Positions 30,460-31,443 of a stretch of 31,443 nucleotides of DNA are shown in pieces. Source of the stretch: JBCCRH01 sp039208045 (GTDB taxonomy: Bacteria > Bacteroidota > Bacteroidia > Chitinophagales > Saprospiraceae); NCBI GenBank assembly GCA_039208045.1, contig JBCCRH010000013.1, forward strand, positions 1 through 31,443, given 5' to 3'. Both the position numbers and the translations under genes were made by a program. The stretch's first letter is position 1. The number at the start of each line of letters is the position of its first letter. The notes under the pieces are model-generated. The model worked only from the letters and a program-made list of their open reading frames with translations. It searched no databases and was not told the origin of the DNA.

Positions 30460-31185
30460 TTAATCTGGGCAGTTCCATAGCATGTCCGACAACGGATAAG
30501 ATTGCTTGGTGTAAGAATAGTGCCACCACTCCGTTCGAATTCCCCTAAATCCATTTTCTTCCATAATTCCCTTAAGTTTATTTCGATTTTGTAGCACGCT
30601 GTCAGGTAAGTTCGTATAGGTATGGTAAGCCTCTTTTCCAAAGTAATCAAAGCCGGTACCCATCTCTAGCGGAGTACCATCGGCTTGGGCGATCGTAAGA
30701 TCAACCGCCGCCCCCCTATTGTGCATGGAACCCTTTCGAGGGTCGGACACATATCTAGGATCAGGGACTTTCTCCCAAAGTTTCCACTGAATGGGACGTG
30801 GCCTAAAGCAGTCGTACAATCTAAGCGCGAGGCCTTCTTCTTTTAGCATGTGGTGAATTTGTACCACTTGTTTGGCCACTTCTGGTCGGAGAAAACACCG
30901 GCTACATTCATACATTTTTTCTGTCACAAAATTATCTGTGGTCGCATACTTCATATCCACAAAGATGGTGCTATCCAGCATCCGAATATCAGTCCACTGG
31001 GTGGTGTCGTAGTCAATCACAATTTTGGGGGTAGCAATGTTTTTTTCTTTCACTAATGGGACTGGTACTGTGTCCTTGATAATTTCGGAGAGCGGTGCTT
31101 TCTCTTTAGGAGGTTCTACTAATTGGCAAGCGAAGCACAATAGTAAAAGCACAAGGGTTGCGACAATCGTCTTGAGTAAACTCAT
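30460..31185 (-). CDS. ddpX: M15D D-alanyl-D-alanine dipeptidase lipoprotein (VanX/DdpX-like)
   Basis: 241 residues. A lipoprotein signal ends at LLLLCFAC near residue 20, so it is probably anchored facing the periplasm. A Pro/Lys-rich linker (~24-50) precedes the zinc peptidase domain. Active-site features are GLALRLYDCFRPRPIQWKLW (Arg in the YDxxRP motif), SMHNRGAAVDLTI (SxHxxGxAxD, zinc His and Asp) and TEWWHYSY (catalytic Glu, zinc His). It cleaves D-Ala-D-Ala dipeptide; a periplasmic form would recycle peptidoglycan fragments and need not imply vancomycin resistance. There are no vanH/vanA genes. Confidence 0.92.
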   Translation of the reverse strand: MSLLKTIVATLVLLLLCFACQLVEPPKEKAPLSEIIKDTVPVPLVKEKNIATPKIVIDYDTTQWTDIRMLDSTIFVDMKYATTDNFVTEKMYECSRCFLRPEVAKQVVQIHHMLKEEGLALRLYDCFRPRPIQWKLWEKVPDPRYVSDPRKGSMHNRGAAVDLTIAQADGTPLEMGTGFDYFGKEAYHTYTNLPDSVLQNRNKLKGIMEENGFRGIRTEWWHYSYTKQSYPLSDMLWNCPD

Positions 31186-31244
31186 TGGCTAAATCTATAA
31201 GGTCTTATTAATCTTTTTAAGGTAAGGCTTTTTTTAAAAATAGT

Positions 31245-31252
31245 TACTTTTG
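31245..31252 (+). promoter_or_regulatory. Bacteroidota -7 element TACTTTTG
   Basis: Exact TAnnTTTG extended as TACTTTTGCAGT, 37 bases before the GTG start at 31290. Confidence 0.5.
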
Positions 31253-31289
31253 CAGTTGGCCTGTAGACCACCAAAACGTAGCAATTATA

Positions 31290-31443
31290 GTGAATCTAGC
31301 CGAACGAAAATATCTTTGGATTTATATCACCATTCTCATTGTTCTCTTTCCTGCTTTGCTGATTAATCTGGGCTTGCTGACCTTTATTGATGATGAAAGT
31401 ATTCGTGCCTTGGTAGCACTAGAGATGGATTTTTCAGGCAACT
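31290..31443 (+). CDS. ArnT/GT39-like glycosyltransferase (3' partial)
   Basis: The first 51 residues of a gene leaving the window. They form a membrane helix (KYLWIYITILIVLFPALLIN) followed by LTFIDDESIRALVALEMDFS. That acidic first loop (DDE, then R...A.EM..SG) is the active-site signature of ArnT-like GT39 enzymes, which move sugars from lipid carriers. The start is GTG, with no in-frame ATG nearby, and a TAnnTTTG element lies 37 bases upstream. The gene is divergent from the VanX-type gene. The acceptor cannot be told. Confidence 0.72.
   Translation, partial: MNLAERKYLWIYITILIVLFPALLINLGLLTFIDDESIRALVALEMDFSGN

Noticed and set aside
30460..31185. Vancomycin-resistance gene vanX
   Set aside because: No vanH/vanA or VanRS genes are adjacent, and the lipobox points to periplasmic peptidoglycan recycling.
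1..31443. CRISPR array, tRNA or rRNA genes, prophage
   Set aside because: No regularly spaced direct repeats, cloverleaf-like sequences, rRNA stretches or phage-type proteins were found on either strand by eye.

Overview
The window is chromosomal DNA of a Bacteroidota bacterium, most likely from the Saprospiria (Lewinella/Haliscomenobacter-like). This is inferred from four signs: a gliding-motility/type IX secretion C-terminal domain at the left edge; Bacteroidota-typical families (DUF4837, DUF3127, DUF4834-like, DUF2723, SprB repeats); at least seven intergenic matches to the Bacteroidota -7 promoter element TAnnTTTG; and few Shine-Dalgarno sequences. The genes are mostly core chromosomal ones. 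I see no transposase, integrase, phage gene, CRISPR array, tRNA or rRNA.

Left end (1-5.3 kb). The end of a large secreted SprB-repeat protein is followed by heme A synthase (ctaA) on the minus strand. A 626-base gene-free stretch comes next, then an SRAP abasic-site protein. The stretch from 1016 to 2771 holds seven exact matches to the DnaA-box consensus TTWTNCACA, an AT-rich segment and four 7-bp iterons, which makes it a candidate replication origin. A GNAT gene between REP-like palindromes follows, then a dtd-mazG quality-control pair.

Middle (5.3-15.4 kb). Here lie an alpha/beta hydrolase, a probable tRNA-queuosine mannosyltransferase homologue, a GAF-SpoIIE phosphatase and a TM2-TPR-SHOCT protein. 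A run of plus-strand genes follows: CBS protein, BamA-like barrel protein, NAD kinase, cyclase-family hydrolase, a membrane protein of unknown function and a sugar nucleotidyltransferase. The barrel and nadK genes overlap.

The minus-strand block (15.4-19.1 kb) holds a SigZ-type sigma factor next to a 37-residue protein with 14 cysteines, a Trp-repeat protein, and a DUF3127 protein ending in an SSB-like DDDLPF tip. A 160-bp imperfect palindrome follows, then an operon of a 52-residue DUF4834-like protein, an RluA-type pseudouridine synthase and rsmG.

Right end (19.1-31.4 kb). A tightly overlapping DUF2723-rpiB-M28 peptidase operon is followed by a probable minus-strand structured RNA with two G-rich hairpin loops, then htpG. 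The minus strand then carries a three-gene overlapping operon (DUF4837 lipoprotein, ECF sigma factor, zinc-finger/TPR anti-sigma candidate), a MoxR ATPase and a VanX-type lipoprotein dipeptidase. A GT39/ArnT-like glycosyltransferase gene runs off the right edge.

The best leads for something undescribed are the SigZ/Cys-rich pair, the G-loop RNA candidate, the origin candidate and the SSB-tip DUF3127 protein.
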